Source: Achatina immaculata
Lineage: Eukaryota > Mollusca > Gastropoda > Stylommatophora > Achatinidae
DNA length: 64,000 nt
Direction of reading: 5' to 3'
Assembly: GCA_009760885.1 (NCBI GenBank)
Contig: CM019693.1
Coordinates: forward strand, 42,681,433 to 42,745,432
Shown here: piece by piece, positions 54,071 through 64,000 of the stretch
How positions within the stretch are numbered: the first letter of the stretch is position 1
Layout of the letters: each line of letters starts with the position of its first letter
Translations under genes and position numbers: made by a program
The notes under the pieces: model-generated
Told to the model about the DNA's origin: nothing
Databases searched by the model: none
The model's input: only the letters and a program-made list of their open reading frames with translations

Positions 54071-55151
54071 GTAAGCTGTTTGTGTACCTATGTTGCTCAA
54101 ACTGTACTGTACCCCGGTATATGTCATCATACGCTCTGGAGGATCCATGACTGGTATCCAAATGTGCATCAAAAGTGGACAGCGTAATTCATTGGTCTTC
54201 TTTAATCAAGACTTGCGCTCTGTTATGATCTGTTGTATGCCGTGATGTTGATGCTGGCTAGATCTAGCTTCGTCTGTTAAACGTGCTATTTCCGCTTTAG
54301 ATCTTTTTATACATTCACAGCCGTTTCGTTGATTCATGCTGTTTTCATTTCGGTACTGAGTCATCACCCTTTGGAGAATTTTAGTAGGTTTAGGTCCCTC
54401 TGCTCAAAGAAAATCTCAGTATGGGACGCTGTTAAAAATGGTGCAATTCATCAACGGAGCATCTATATTTACTTGACCTTGACTTCAACTATGCTAAGGG
54501 CAGAACGCTGCGTTGTGCGTGTTCGAACTACCCATCTACCACTGCGAACGTGCTGCATTGTGTCAGCTTCCTTTCGTTGCGTTTGCCGCGTAATTTTCAA
54601 ATAACTTTTACTTTTTGAATTCTCCCTCCTATAATGTTTCAAAATTTTACAGGTCCCAGAAACTACTGGAAAATAAAATCATTAATTTTGAAAAAAAAGT
54701 CTCGAATCTTCTAAAATAGCAGGATGTCGTTACCAGTTATTTAATTTTGCAACACAGAATGACTGATTTCTTAAAACAGATGTTTTCAGTGTCCTAAACC
54801 ATTTCATTTTTTTTTTTTTTTGGTGAATACTAGCTACTGTGTAGAAAGCTGGAATCTACAGTTTGCCTGTTTTTAATCAAGCAGTATTATACTCCAGTTT
54901 TACAGAATGAATGTTCAGGTACATGTTTTAAAAGCACCCACATTTTCTACACTATTTTATTTTTATTGCAAGTTCAGGTCCCCATGAAAGCATATGTCAT
55001 TTTGCATTTTCTGTGACGCTAGTTATCTTCAGAGCGCTAGTCATTTTGATTTCGGTCGAGCGAGCAGGCTTAACAAACATAAACATTAACGTAGGGACGA
55101 AGAAAGTTATGGTCTCGCGTTTGGGAAATTCAGCACAAGATAACTCCTTAC
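54071..55151. other. 1.1 kb without a recognised gene
   Basis: Only short frames and A/T-rich sequence; the lower end is the probable intron after the 55.2-kb exon. Confidence 0.5.
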
Positions 55152-55344
55152 CTCTCGTGTTCCCATGTTTGTTCTCTCTCTCCGAGTCTGTTGTTGCACT
55201 CTCAGTTTCCAAGCCAAGGGGTGATATTTTCTTGTGTGTGTCCACATCCGTGTCTGATATTAAAGATAGTTTCTCTGTTTCTTCCTTTGCCATCGACGCT
55301 GATTGACTTGCCGCCATTTTCTCACTTGACCTATTTGGAGACAT
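55152..55344 (-). CDS. candidate host exon related to the 4.5-kb exon
   Basis: The minus strand is open from ATG at 55,344 (MSPNRSSEKMAASQSASMAK) through EETEKLSLISDTDVDTHKK and TESATTDSERENKHGNTR to a donor GTAAGG at 55,151. It resembles 4,492-4,842 in KLSL-SD...D-C/H-KK and in KHGNTR/KCGNTN just before the donor, at the same codon phase. The flank upstream (AGTTCTAAAAACACAAT) also matches the other locus. It could be a first exon starting at 55,344 or at AAAATGG (55,317), or an internal exon after the AG at 55,331-55,332. Acidic, Ser/Thr-rich; no domain known. Confidence 0.42.
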
Positions 55345-55745
55345 TCAGAAAGTTCTAAAAACACAATGAAACGGTATTATGAAGGAGTGTTTTTGCCTGT
55401 CTACTTTCTATTTACTGACGCCTTATAAAATGATGTAAGTAAACATTTAAGTTATAGAGGTTTTCTGTTCTAAATAACAACTGCCAGAATCACAGCTGGA
55501 GATACAGCACATAGAATAAATGGACCAACAGTGCTTTTTAAACCAGTTAGGAACAGATGTTAGAGCATGTGCATTATACGGTTACACTGCGCCTTGCGGG
55601 ATCTGATGATGATGAAGATGATGATGATGATGACGAATATCATGAGCTGCATGCTGTATTTCTTTCTGAACAATAAATGTGGTAGATTCTCGTATCGTCT
55701 TGACATTCAGAAATTGCTTTTGGCACTACACATTGTAGCTTGTAG
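55345..55745. other. spacer; upstream flank of the candidate exon
   Basis: 55,345-55,430 is similar to 4,905-4,985. A GATGAT run lies at 55,606-55,635. No further feature. Confidence 0.5.
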
Positions 55746-56130
55746 TTTTTATGTAGATTTATTTGTAGTAACAAACCAGTCTGTTACTGTGAGTACTACA
55801 TGCTGTAGTAACAAACCAGACTGTTACTGAGAGTACTACATGCTGTAGTAACAAACCAATCTGTTACTGTGAGTACTACATGCTGTAGTAACAAACCAGT
55901 CTGTTACTGTGAGTACTACATGCTGTAGTAACAAACCAGTCTGTTACTGTGAGTACTACATGCTGTAGTAACAAACCAGTCTGTTACTGTGAGTACTACA
56001 TGCTGTAGTAACAAACCAGTCGGTTACTGTGAGTACCACATGCTGTAGTAACAAACCAGTCTGTTACTGTGAGTACTACATGCTGTAGTAACAAACCAGT
56101 CTGTTACTGTGAATACTACATGCTCTAGTA
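55746..56130. repeat. 40-bp minisatellite with a hairpin in each unit
   Basis: Unit TGCTGTAGTAACAAACCAGT then CTGTTACTGTGAGTACTACA repeats at exactly 40 bp (55,801; 55,841; 55,881 and so on), nine to ten copies. Across unit borders TACTACA and TGTAGTA pair with a TGC loop. Confidence 0.95.
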
Positions 56131-56739
56131 ACAAACTAATCTGTTAGAAGAAACGGTACATACTGTAGAAAAGAAGAAACGAGCCTTATTATAGTATTGG
56201 AAGAATCTCTCACAAAGTTAAAATTACCACCTAAAATCCTGAAGTAGCCGACATGTACCGCCTTTGTAAAGCTATAAAGCCCTCTTAAAGTGCGCTTTCA
56301 AAGATGTCAGTAGTGATGTACTCATGTGCACACGGATAGATGTTTCCTTGTTTAACTTTGCAAGTATTAGAGTGAAGATTAAAAAAAAACAACGAGGTCC
56401 TAATAAAGAAGCACACAATAATTAGTGTATAAGTATACAACTATACACGAGGAAGTGCAGTAAAGCTGTGATACCAGAATGTATAAATTAGGGGAAAAGT
56501 AGGAACACTTTATTACTTAACAACTAGTAACAACGAAGCTGTTCTTACTTTTTTTCCTAGTTTGTACATTCTAATCAAGAAGCGTGTATTTGTTGACAAT
56601 GCAGCCATTGTGGCCCACAGCGAATCTGCAGATTCTGATTAACTAGAGCACGTGATTTATTTTCTTTGACGGTAAGTAACAACATGATGATGATGGTTCT
56701 TGAGTAAGGAATAACTACACCAAACTAACATTGACCGGT
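56131..56739. other. 0.6 kb without a recognised gene
   Basis: Nothing recognised. Confidence 0.5.
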
Positions 56740-57080
56740 AACCTGCTTGAATCAGTGGACAGATTCATCTATACTGGATCTACAGTTACTTCCATCTTCT
56801 CCCTCCATTAAAAATCAATACACGAAGAGGAAAGAGTTACAACTTTTGACAAATTAAGGGAAAAGCATGAAACAACAAAAGTAAACACTGAAGACAAAGG
56901 TTCTGATTTATTAGACCTGTGTACAACATAACTTATAACTTATACAATGTTTTATCTTATACGGATCAGAAACATGGACGTCGTATGCAAGGCACAAGGA
57001 AAAACAAACAAACAAACAAAAACTTAATAGTTTCGATCTTCGTTGACTCGACAGAGTAATGAACATCAAGTAGCAAGACA
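56740..57080 (+). pseudogene. degenerate LINE C-terminal fragment
   Basis: The plus strand shows NLLESVDRFIYTGSTVTS (the usual V-x-x-F-x-Y-L-G-S block), then, after stops, YGSETWTSYARHKEK. Both are late blocks of LINE proteins, separated by an eroded stretch. Confidence 0.5.
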
Positions 57081-57144
57081 AAGTGAGCATCTCCTGAATT
57101 TCTGCAATGAAGTGACAACAAGGGAAGACTAAGTTTCCTGGAAA

Positions 57145-57329
57145 ATGTAACAAAAACTAGTGGATGTTGTGGCCAGTATCATGCCTGGCTGCCTTCCCTT
57201 CCGCAGCTCCAGAAGAAGTCGGGTACCCATTTCTAAAGCTGGGTGACCGGGGTTCCTCCGGCTGGATTCAAACCCCCGACCTTCGCCACGAGAGACAAGT
57301 GGACTAAACATTTCGCCACTCAGCCATCC
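57145..57329 (-). mobile_element. tRNA-derived SINE
   Basis: On the minus strand the element starts GGATGGCTGAGTGGCG at 57,329. A-box TGGCTGAGTGG (57,316-57,326) and B-box GGTTTGAATCC (57,264-57,274) are at normal tRNA distance, so it could be transcribed by RNA polymerase III. The 3' side does not pair with the 5' GGATGGC, so it is not a functional tRNA gene. A non-tRNA body of about 110 bp follows. No clear target duplication. Confidence 0.7.
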
Positions 57330-58453
57330 AATTTCAGCTCAAAACTGTTCGGTATTTGACTTGATAGATACGTTTCATTACTAGAATCTTTCTTGATAAG
57401 TAAGTTCCATGACTGATATGTGACATGACACATACGTGCTGTGACTGTTAAATACACTGACAGATACACGTCTCGAATGAATTGTTCTGTGTTCGGTATG
57501 TGTTAGGCACTGCATGCATAATAGCTACAAATCAGTGCTCCCCTACAAATTTGTAAACGAATGAACAAAAATTCTTTTCTCATTACATTGATCTGACATT
57601 AAAGATGTTCAAAAGTTTGTATTTCTGTGGACCTGATGTTTCCAGCTACGTCTACTTTTTAATATCTGTTGTTTAAATCTTGTTAATTGTCTTTCTCTTT
57701 GTCCAGGAAAAGTTCTCTGTTTAATATCAACACTTAATAACATATTCTTGTTGATAAGTCACTGTAGAAACATGAGTGAGCAGTCTTACTAGTAGCTCTG
57801 GTGTACACATCCTAGAATCGTGAAAGCCAAGCAGGAAAATGCCTTGAGCACAAATAAATATTTTACATTTGTATGACTGTCACTTGTTCAGAATCTGAAA
57901 CATCACAACTCACTCTGTCATTGAAAAGCAATGGGCCCTAAGTTGGCAGGTAAATAATGCAGGTGACACTGGGTAGCTGGGTAACCCGAGAGTTACAAGT
58001 TTTGGCAGTGCCCGTACATGCACTTGAACTCACACTCGAAGATTTTGCCTTTCCCCACTTTGTCTCAACATTCATACACACTAGAACAACACAGCTCTAC
58101 TCGTGACATCAATAAAAATAATCTGTTTTCACAAACACACATTCGCTAGTTTGTTACTATTTTTCAAAATCTACTTTACTTGCCTTTTTTTTAAAAACAG
58201 TGTCCAGAAATTTCAATGCCAATCTTTTCTTATCTATTGGAATGTGAAGAATATCAGAATTTATCTTGACATCTGGTTTTATTTCTGTGACTAAATAGTT
58301 GTAATTTTTGGAATTTCCAGTTAGCCAATAACTAAACTGGGGAATACCCAGGGCATGACGTGGTGTACCGTGTTTCTTTTTATATGCAAGTGTTTACTCT
58401 GTAAAGATCTACGCTGTTTCCAGCTGTATCAAAGTGATTGGGTGGTGGGACTG

Positions 58454-59928
58454 TATAGCATAGTCCGTTGTAACGAGGAATTATGAATATGTTTTAGTTA
58501 TAATAGTAAACACCAAATAAGAACAGAAACGTTAAGTAGAAAACTAATTCCCACGACACTAGCGAAAGACCATTACGACTGTACGCTGACAAAGGTAAAT
58601 AGAAGAAAAGACGTATAGAAAAAGTAGACACAATGACACCGAGATAGAGGTGTGCTAAAGAAAGACGCTCATAACTACAATAGGCCGACATGACCATCCA
58701 GCAAGTGAAATAACAGGTGACGACAAACAGTCGATCGACGAAACTCTAATAATAGAATGACAGACATTTAATTGCCGACAGACAGCGCTCGAAAACAACT
58801 TGCCAGAGGTGATAAACTGGATAGTGACGCTAGACGGATTTAAGAAAAGCCGATAGTCTTGTTGGCGACGGATAGTCTGCGAACTGGACAAGACGAAAAA
58901 AAAGAAACGGACTAGCAATCAGACAAGTACAGGTAGAAAGTGCCACAGGCAAAGGTCTGGACATTCGACAACACTAACCTGACAGGTTAGAACTCAAGAA
59001 CCAATCGGGACAAATAGAAACCAGTGGACATCTATGGTCGGAGCAGAAATACCGATTGGTCAGTCCATCAAACTGGGCGTAAAGATAAAAAAAAAAGGAC
59101 AGAGAAAGCCCTAGGGAGGAGACAAAGACAGAGGTGACAGGGGATGCAAAGGCGTAGAGGAGGTGGAGGAGAGAAAAGATGCAGAAAGAGGTAGGCACAA
59201 TGACTCAGGGGCAGAATTAAAACTCCGACACCAAAGTACTCAGAGACGAAGATAACCAGATACTCTGCGACGAAGATACTCAGAAACTAAGATACTCGGA
59301 CAATCAGACAAAGTCTCATACAAGTAGATCGAGACCAAAAGAGTTATGCAGATAGAAATAGACAGAAGTGCAGATTGCGAAACAAACAGAGGGATATAGA
59401 AGCAGATAGTCATGCTGATGTGATGAAACTACGAGCTGGTTTGATACAATTTCTTAGGAGAGTTAGTGAACAGATGTAGGAAACTGAAAGATCTGGACTT
59501 ATATTTCATGAGAGAGAAAGAGATCAAATATTTAACAAGGTCCAGGTAGACCAGACTAATCTGCCTAGTAATATTGCGGTTGCAGATGATTTATAACAGA
59601 GAACGAGACAAATTATTTACTTATGCTGGTGTAATCCAGGTTGATATGCCTACTTAGATTGAGTAACTCGTTGTTTATGACTTTTCATATGAAATGTTGG
59701 AAATTCTACGTCTATATTACATGAGACAACTGTCTAAATAAACATGTTATTTTCATAAACGACTAGAAGAGTTCCTGCTAGTTGTTTAAGACAGTTCTGT
59801 CTTAGTGGCAACGTTTAGTCCTCATTCCGGACCGGTATGTGCATTATGTTTATTGTGTGACCACGTTTAAAGTGTGACAAAATTTAACGATATAACAACA
59901 TAACATTTAGAAACACAACAGTGCTATA
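58454..59928. mobile_element. candidate non-autonomous DNA transposon
   Basis: Present in one duplicated unit and absent from the other (empty site at 61,840-61,850). Ends are imperfect inverted repeats: TATAGCATAGTCCGTTGT on the left, TATAGCACTGTTGT on the right (reverse complement). The flanks ACTG at 58,450-58,453 and 59,929-59,932 are a likely 4-bp target duplication; the empty site has ACCG. No coding frame; the plus strand is strongly purine-rich at 58,500-59,500 with repeated CAGA/ACTC motifs. Superfamily not assigned. Confidence 0.55.
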
Positions 59929-60179
59929 ACTGGACAGGAACCGAATTAAGAAATAGTTCTTCGGTTCTTCTTTAAATAAAAGCGGGTATCTCGATGTTTC
60001 TCAGAGACAGCACTGCACTCTGGACTGACATGTCATCTGATACAGTGAACGATGTACGCTGTACTAATATATCAGTCTGTTAGAGTGAGTACATTGATAA
60101 CACACAACCTGCTACAGTGGGTGCCTCCTAAATGTAAGATGAGACCTTTATAAATTGTGATTCTACGGTTATTTCAGCT

Positions 60180-60560
60180 CGATACTGATTGGTATTTGCT
60201 TGATAAGCAAGTTCCATGACTAATATGTGACTTAATAAGTTCATTTCGTGAACAGTATGCGACATGATAAGTAGTTTTCATGACTAGTATGTGATTTGAT
60301 AAGTACGTTTAGTGACTGGTATGTGACTTGATAAGTAAATTTCGTGACTGTTATGTAACTTGATAAGAAACTTTCATGACTGGTATGTGACATGTTAAGC
60401 AACTTTCATTACTGACATGTTACTTGATAAATGACTGCTTACTGATTTGATAAATAATTTAAATGACTGATATGTGACTTGATACAAAATTTACATGACT
60501 GGTATGTTATTCGATAAGTTACATGGCTGGTATGTGACTTGATAAGTTGCATGACTGCTA
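60180..60560. repeat. ~32-bp degenerate minisatellite
   Basis: Units of ATGTGACTTGATAAGT then a variable A/T part and TTCATGACTGGT, about twelve copies, with many changes. Two or three such units are seen at 57,350-57,450 in the other duplication unit, so the array expanded after duplication. Confidence 0.85.
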
Positions 60561-60684
60561 GGTGACACGATTCATATTTACGATGATGACTACATACAAC
60601 AATAGATATACATCTCGACTGACATGTTCAATGATCGGTTTGTATTATTGTCGGCATGTTCAAATCCAGCATAGCAAAATAGGC

Positions 60685-60860
60685 AAAATATCTTCAAGAA
60701 ATAAGAAAACAAGGAAGACCAAGACTTACGTGGGGAATAGAAATTATGACAGTGCCCAGAGACAAGGGATACACAAGGAAGGAAGCAGAGAATAATTCCA
60801 AGAACAGGGATGACTGGAGAGCCCTTATCTGTGGTCTACACTCTCAAGGGAGTGAAAGGC
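60685..60860 (+). pseudogene. LINE 3' fragment with (GAT)n end
   Basis: The plus strand shows a KQGRPRLTWGIEIMTV-like stretch then GYTRKEAENNSKNRDDWRAL and ICGLHSQGSERRC, the ending of a LINE polyprotein, followed by (GAT)n with GAC at about 60,862-60,938. It lies in the second duplication unit only. Confidence 0.6.
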
Positions 60861-60861
60861 G

Positions 60862-60938
60862 ATGTTGTTGATGATGATGATGATGACGATGATGATGATG
60901 ATGGTGATGATTATAATGATGATGATGATGATGAAATC
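60862..60938. repeat. (GAT)n microsatellite
   Basis: Interrupted GAT/GAC run at the 3' end of the LINE fragment. Confidence 0.93.
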
Positions 60939-62601
60939 AGTGTTCCTCTACAAATCTGTAAATGATTTTTTTTCAAATTCTTCTCACATTATATTTTTCT
61001 GACACTTAATGTGTCCAAGAGTTTGTATTTCCGTGGACCTGATATTTCCGAGTACGTCTGCTTTCAATATCTGTTGTTTATATCTTGTTAATTAGCTTTC
61101 TCTTTGTCCATGAAAAAGTTCTCTGTTAAATATCCACATTTACTAACATATCCTTGTTTGTAAGTCACTGTAGAAACATGAGTGAGCAGTCTTACTAGTA
61201 GCTCTGGTGTACACATCCTAGAATCGTGAAAGCCAAGCAGGAAAATGCCTTGAGCACAACGAAATATTTTACATTTGTGTGACTGTCACTTGTTCAGAAT
61301 CTGAAACATCACAACTCACTCTGTCATTGAAAAGCAATGGGCCCTAAGTTGGCAGGTAAATAATGCAGGTGACACTGGGTAGCTGGGTAACCCAGCGTTA
61401 CAAGTTTTGACAGTGCCCGTACATGCACTTGAACTCACACTCGAAGATTTTGCCTTTCCCCACTTTGTCTCAACATTCATACACACTAGAACAACACAGC
61501 TCTACTCGTGACATCAATAAAAATCATCACAAACACACATTCGCTAGTTCACTATTTTTCCTAAATCTACAATCTTGCCTTTTTTAATAGTGTACAGAAA
61601 TTTTCGCTATCAATATTTCCTTATCTGTTAGAATGTGATAAGTTAAATATCAGAATTTATCTTGACATCCGGTTTTATTTCCGTGGTTGTAATTTTGGGA
61701 ATTCCCAGTTAGCTAATGACTAAAATCGGAAATACCCAGGCCATGACATGATGTAGCGTGTTTCTTGTTATATGAGTGTGCGTCCCTTCCTTTGTAAAGA
61801 TTTAAACTGTTTCCAACTGTCACAGAGAGATCGGGTAGTGGGACCGTACAGGAACCGATTTAAGAATTGTTTTTTTGTTTTTGTTTTTTGGCGGTTCTTT
61901 AAGTAATAGCGGGTATTTCATTGTTTCCCACAGAGAGCACTTCTCGTAGTAGTAACATGTCATCTGTTAGAGTGAGCGATGCACGCTGGACTGACATGTC
62001 ATCTGGTACAGTGAACGATGCACGCATAACAGTTTGTTAGAGTGAGTGCAGTGATAACACACAGCCTGCTACAATGAGCGCCTCGTAAATGTAAGATAAG
62101 ATCTGTATAAATTGTGATTCTACGGGTATTTAAGCTCAAAACTGATCGGCATTTGACTTGATAGGCAAGTTTCAGGACTAGGATGTTATTTCCCCCTGGG
62201 AACAACTGTGTTAAGAACATACTTATCTTAACATACTCTTTGTGAGACAGGGAACACAGATCTGTTTGCTTAAAAACTCTGACCTACTTCTGTAGCCCAG
62301 AAACCTGTAGCAATCAACATTAAATGTAACTGTTTTTTTTATAAAATGTAATGTCAGGTTGGTGGTTGGATGTGGACATGGAGATCGCCGGCGGGGATGA
62401 GGAAAATCTAGTGTAAAACCAATGAATCCAGGACATGACAAGCCTATGGGTCTTTATAACAATGGTTATCAGAAAACAAAATAGAGCCAGCAGACTATAC
62501 ATGGCGGGGAATGGATATCGCTGAAACACTCATCAGATTTCTCATCCCAAAGTCGGAGTGTGTCTGTGTAACTGTCTCGAAGCCGTTGACCAGCCAGCCA
62601 G

Positions 62602-63402
62602 ATGATCCACCTAATAACCAGTAATACAGACTTCCACCTCCTTAAATATTACTGTCTTAATGACCGCCCACTTGCTCTAGAAACAATCCCACATAAAGAG
62701 AGATTGATGGTCTGTGGCGATTTTAACAGCCATCCCCAGAGCTGGGGCGATGACCACATAGACAAGAGAGGAGAGGAAGTTGAGAGCTGGCAGGATGATA
62801 ATGGACTTCTCCTGATCAACCAGCCAATGGATCCCCCAACATTTTACTCAGGGCTTGGCATACAACCTCAACACCAGATCTGGCATTCCACTCTCCAGAT
62901 CTGAAGTGGAACATTACACGTGAAGTTGAAAAACATCTTGGAGATAGAAACCATCGACCAGTCTTCCTGGCAATAGAAAATGAACACCTTAACACCAGTA
63001 GCCTCTCCTCAGATGGAACTACAAAAAAAAAGCAAACTGGACAATGTACAGACATCGTACAGGTATCCTGGTGGGACAGGTAAGGATATTAACAACACAG
63101 TGAAGGAATTCAATGCACGTATCATTCAGACCGCCCGTGAAACCATTCCCAGAGGAGCTCGTAGGGACTATAAACCATACTGGTCTAGTGAGCTGGGAAA
63201 ACTCCATGATGACGTGGAAGCAGCTCGAAAGCAAGCAGAAAATAGACCATGCCAAGAACACCACAATAATTACCAACATGCTAAGGTCAAATTTCAGAGA
63301 GCCAAGCTGCAAGCCAGACGGGAGAATTGGAGAGAGAAAACAGGGTCCCTAAACTTTGAAAAGGATGGAAGGAAACTGTGGAAACTAATCAAAGTTAAAT
63401 GA
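62602..63402 (+). pseudogene. I-like element copy 3: endonuclease part and linker
   Basis: The frame 62,602-62,904 has VCGDFNSHPQSWGDDH and the LLINQPMDPPT block. A frame change follows, with the late endonuclease block in which copy 1's SDHRPVF reads RNHRPVF (catalytic Asp lost). The linker (63,200-63,402; AARKQAENRPCQ, WREKTGSL) is open to LWKLIKVK. Confidence 0.8.
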
Positions 63403-64000
63403 AGAGAGCACTGGAAGAAGTACAAAGATTACACTAATAGAGGATGGGAAAACTCTTACAGGTAAGCAGGTAGCAGATCACTTTGCTCGCATGTTTGCAC
63501 AAGACTGCAACATTGATATCCATCAAAAGAAAGAGCGTACAGTGCGCTCTGACCCACAGAAAGAAGAGGAACAAGTCAGAAAAGTGGAGGTCATGGATGC
63601 ACCAATCACACGCAGCGAGTTAGACCTAGCAGTCAGTAAAATGAAACCAAGGAAATCACCAGGACCAGATGGAGTGTCCAATGAAATGATCAAGAGCCTG
63701 GGAAAGGCAGCAATGTGAAAGCTGTTGGATATTTTCAATATGTGCTGGAGTACAGGTAAGTTACCTCAAATCTGGAAGGAAGCAAGCATGGTACCACTGC
63801 TAAAGCCAGGGAAAAACCTTCTCGTTCCACAACAAGCATGATTTAGGAAGTACTACAGTGCGGAAGATCAAGTGACCTATCTCTCTCAAGAAGACACATT
63901 GTGGATGCATTCCAAGAGAAAAACCTTGTACTAGCAGCATGGATAGACCCGAGGAAAGCCTTTGATAAAGTATGGACAAAAGGTCTGCTGTGGAAACTAA
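63403..64000 (+). pseudogene. I-like element copy 3: reverse transcriptase start
   Basis: FAQDCNIDIHQKK, KSPGPDGVSNEMIKS, a TGA at 63,716-63,718, then PLLKPGKN joined directly to LLVPQQ-like sequence (deletion near 63,815), and a motif A region near 63,935-63,975 in which Lys of copy 1 reads Arg (DPRKAFDKVW). Cut by the window end. Confidence 0.78.

Larger units (their letters stand above)
57330..62189. repeat. tandem segmental duplication, 57.3-60.2 kb and 60.2-62.2 kb
   Basis: Segment Y (57,531-58,453) recurs at about 60,941-61,846, with long near-identical parts (e.g. ATGAGTGAGCAGTCTTACTA). Segment Z (59,929-60,165) recurs at 61,846-62,125. Segment X (TTCAGCTCAAAACTG and flank) is found at 57,333, 60,174 and 62,127. 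The order X-Y-Z is kept, so the locus was duplicated in tandem. The second unit lacks the 1.475-kb piece at 58,454-59,928. Confidence 0.85.
62190..64000 (+). mobile_element. I-like non-LTR element with RNase H, copy 3, continues past the window
   Basis: The 5' start TTCCCCCTGGGAACAACTGT at 62,190 matches the start of copy 1 (10,449, minus strand). After 400 bp of leader it jumps into the endonuclease (junction near 62,580-62,600), so the N-terminal region is deleted. A second deletion near 63,815 removes about 120 bp of reverse transcriptase. The rest goes beyond the window end. Confidence 0.85.

Noticed and set aside
55013..55306. 97-codon plus-strand frame
   Set aside because: Opposite strand of the candidate exon; no splice signals or family match.
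57264..57329. Functional tRNA gene on the minus strand
   Set aside because: A and B boxes are present but the 3' side does not pair with the 5' end and no acceptor stem can form; a SINE head fits better.
58494..59198. Minus-strand frames with membrane-like stretches
   Set aside because: They are the complement of the purine-rich 1.475-kb insertion; hydrophobic runs follow from base composition.

Overview
This is a eukaryotic, intron-era genome window dominated by old transposable elements, minisatellites and duplications, with very little host coding sequence. Base composition is A/T-rich. The mix of elements (RTE-like and RNase H-bearing I-like non-LTR elements, an element with a restriction-like endonuclease, a Penelope-like element with a GIY-YIG nuclease, three mariner copies plus a relic, and a tRNA-derived SINE) is typical of an invertebrate genome. 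A mollusc, perhaps a gastropod, is my best guess by inference. No bacterial, plasmid or viral gene was seen.

Layout. 0.2-4.3 kb: a mariner copy split by an RTE-like element, both ends exact. 4.5-5.2 kb: a candidate host exon with a 42-bp coding repeat. 6.0-10.4 kb: a complete minus-strand I-like element with an 11-bp target duplication. 12.3-15.2 kb: a 38-bp minisatellite split by a second RTE family. 17.5-23.0 kb: two tandem minus-strand copies of a secreted, trypsin-fold-like protein. One keeps a plausible His/Asp/Ser triad; the other has His changed to Gln and loses its frame. 23.3-27.2 kb: an element with restriction-like endonuclease bounded by 160-bp direct repeats. 27.2-29.0 kb: a mariner and a 283-bp tandem duplication. 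29.6-30.0 kb: a 31-bp minisatellite. 31.9-36.8 kb: two RTE copies with inverted 5' parts and a third family member. 36.9-38.2 kb: a mariner with clear terminal repeats. 38.5-41.3 kb: another candidate exon and a truncated restriction-like-endonuclease element between about 106-bp direct repeats. 42.6-43.5 kb: a 30-bp minisatellite. 45.7-50.5 kb: an RTE copy split by an I-like copy. 50.5-52.1 kb: a Penelope-like remnant between 0.53-kb inverted repeats. 52.5-57.3 kb: LINE and mariner relics, a candidate exon, a 40-bp minisatellite and a SINE. 57.3-62.2 kb: a tandem duplication in which one unit carries a 1.475-kb insertion with short terminal repeats, plus a 32-bp minisatellite. 62.2-64.0 kb: the 5' part of a third I-like copy, cut by the window end.

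Host candidates are the two protease-like genes (minus strand) and a small set of exons at 4.5, 38.6 and 55.2 kb, also minus strand. Their splice-site phases suggest they may be tail exons of a repeated gene family, but that link is inference. Almost all mobile-element reading frames carry stops, frameshifts or deletions, so none looks able to move by itself now. Non-LTR clade names are judged by eye from protein motifs and are approximate.
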